From Anaerolineae bacterium (GTDB taxonomy: Bacteria > Chloroflexota > Anaerolineae > J102): a DNA stretch of 5,270 nt. Positions 5,091 to 5,270 of this stretch are shown piece by piece. The position numbers and the translations under genes are program-made. The stretch is taken from positions 1-5,270 of the forward strand of contig JALXAF010000300.1 of the NCBI GenBank assembly GCA_026992375.1. Reading direction: 5' to 3'. How positions within the stretch are numbered: position 1 is the first letter of the stretch; each line of letters opens with the position of its first letter. The notes beneath the pieces were generated by a model. It saw nothing but the letters and a program-made list of their open reading frames with translations. It ran no database searches and was not told where the DNA came from.

Positions 5091-5270
5091 TCAGAAAAGC
5101 GGCGGCCGGGCTCGATGAAAATCGGTCGCCCGCTGGAAGGCCCGGCCCAGGGCCAGGATCATGGCCTCGTCGTACAGCCGCCCGGTCAGGGTGATGGTGG
5201 TGGGCAGGCCATCCTCGCCCAGGCCCGTGGGCAGCGCCAGAGCCGGATGCCCGGTGAGGTTGGTCAGCAA
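5091..5270 (-). CDS. Amidase-signature family protein, C-terminal fragment
   Basis: The last 59 residues of an amidase-signature hydrolase whose 5' part lies beyond the right edge. The frame reads N-L-T-G-H-P-A-L-A-L-P-T-G (4-16), E-D-G-L-P-T-T-I-T-L-T-G-R (19-31), then D-E-A-M-I-L-A-L-G-R-A-F-Q-R-A-T-D-F-H (34-52), and ends R-P-P-L-F. This is the typical end of the family (GHPALSLPTG, DGLPVGLQLVG, AYEQATDWH). The Ser-Ser-Lys catalytic residues are not in the window, so the substrate cannot be named. It shares the strand of the redox operon but is separated by about 400 bases and is probably an unrelated unit. Confidence 0.85.
   Translation of the reverse strand: MLTNLTGHPALALPTGLGEDGLPTTITLTGRLYDEAMILALGRAFQRATDFHRARPPLF

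Overview
The window is a bacterial chromosome fragment in which every supported gene lies on the minus strand, so the text runs right to left in transcription order. It holds, in order: the 3' end of an amidase-signature gene; a roughly 400-base gap; a nuoE-like gene; a nuoF-like gene; a two-gene toxin-antitoxin-like cassette; and the first 452 residues of a molybdenum/tungsten formate dehydrogenase catalytic subunit that runs off the left edge.

The most important point is at 150-152. The catalytic-subunit reading frame appears to stop there at UGA, but this is the active-site selenocysteine codon. It follows the conserved HCARL sequence, the frame continues with recognisable formate dehydrogenase sequence (HSSTVTGL...), and 18 bases after the UGA there is a GGUCU apical loop closed by a perfect 5-bp stem. 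From memory, this has the same loop and spacing as the bacterial SECIS element of E. coli fdhF. The gene should be annotated through the UGA to the window edge.

The three redox genes together look like a cytosolic NAD(P)-linked formate dehydrogenase. Formate is oxidised at the Mo/W-selenocysteine site. Electrons pass through the Fe-S chain of the NuoG-like N-terminal region to the FMN/NAD site of the NuoF-like subunit, with help from the NuoE-like [2Fe-2S] subunit. The NuoF-like subunit carries an extra N-terminal [2Fe-2S]-type domain and a C-terminal 2x[4Fe-4S] ferredoxin domain. This layout is known from HydB/HndC-type subunits, some of which take part in electron bifurcation with ferredoxin.

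Between nuoF and the dehydrogenase gene lies an AT-richer cassette. Its first gene is a fused antitoxin (Phd/YefM N-terminus plus a HicB-like C-terminus) and its second is a 92-residue HicA-like candidate toxin. The genes overlap by 14 bases. The cassette has its own promoter-like sequence and no visible terminator before the dehydrogenase gene. It looks inserted into an operon that would otherwise be continuous.

The organism must decode UGA as selenocysteine and is moderately GC-rich with anaerobic or facultative metabolism. A heptanucleotide repeat inside the dehydrogenase gene, encoding an NPKSEI-type peptide, is of a kind I associate with Chloroflexota and some other environmental phyla. 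That assignment is a weak inference.
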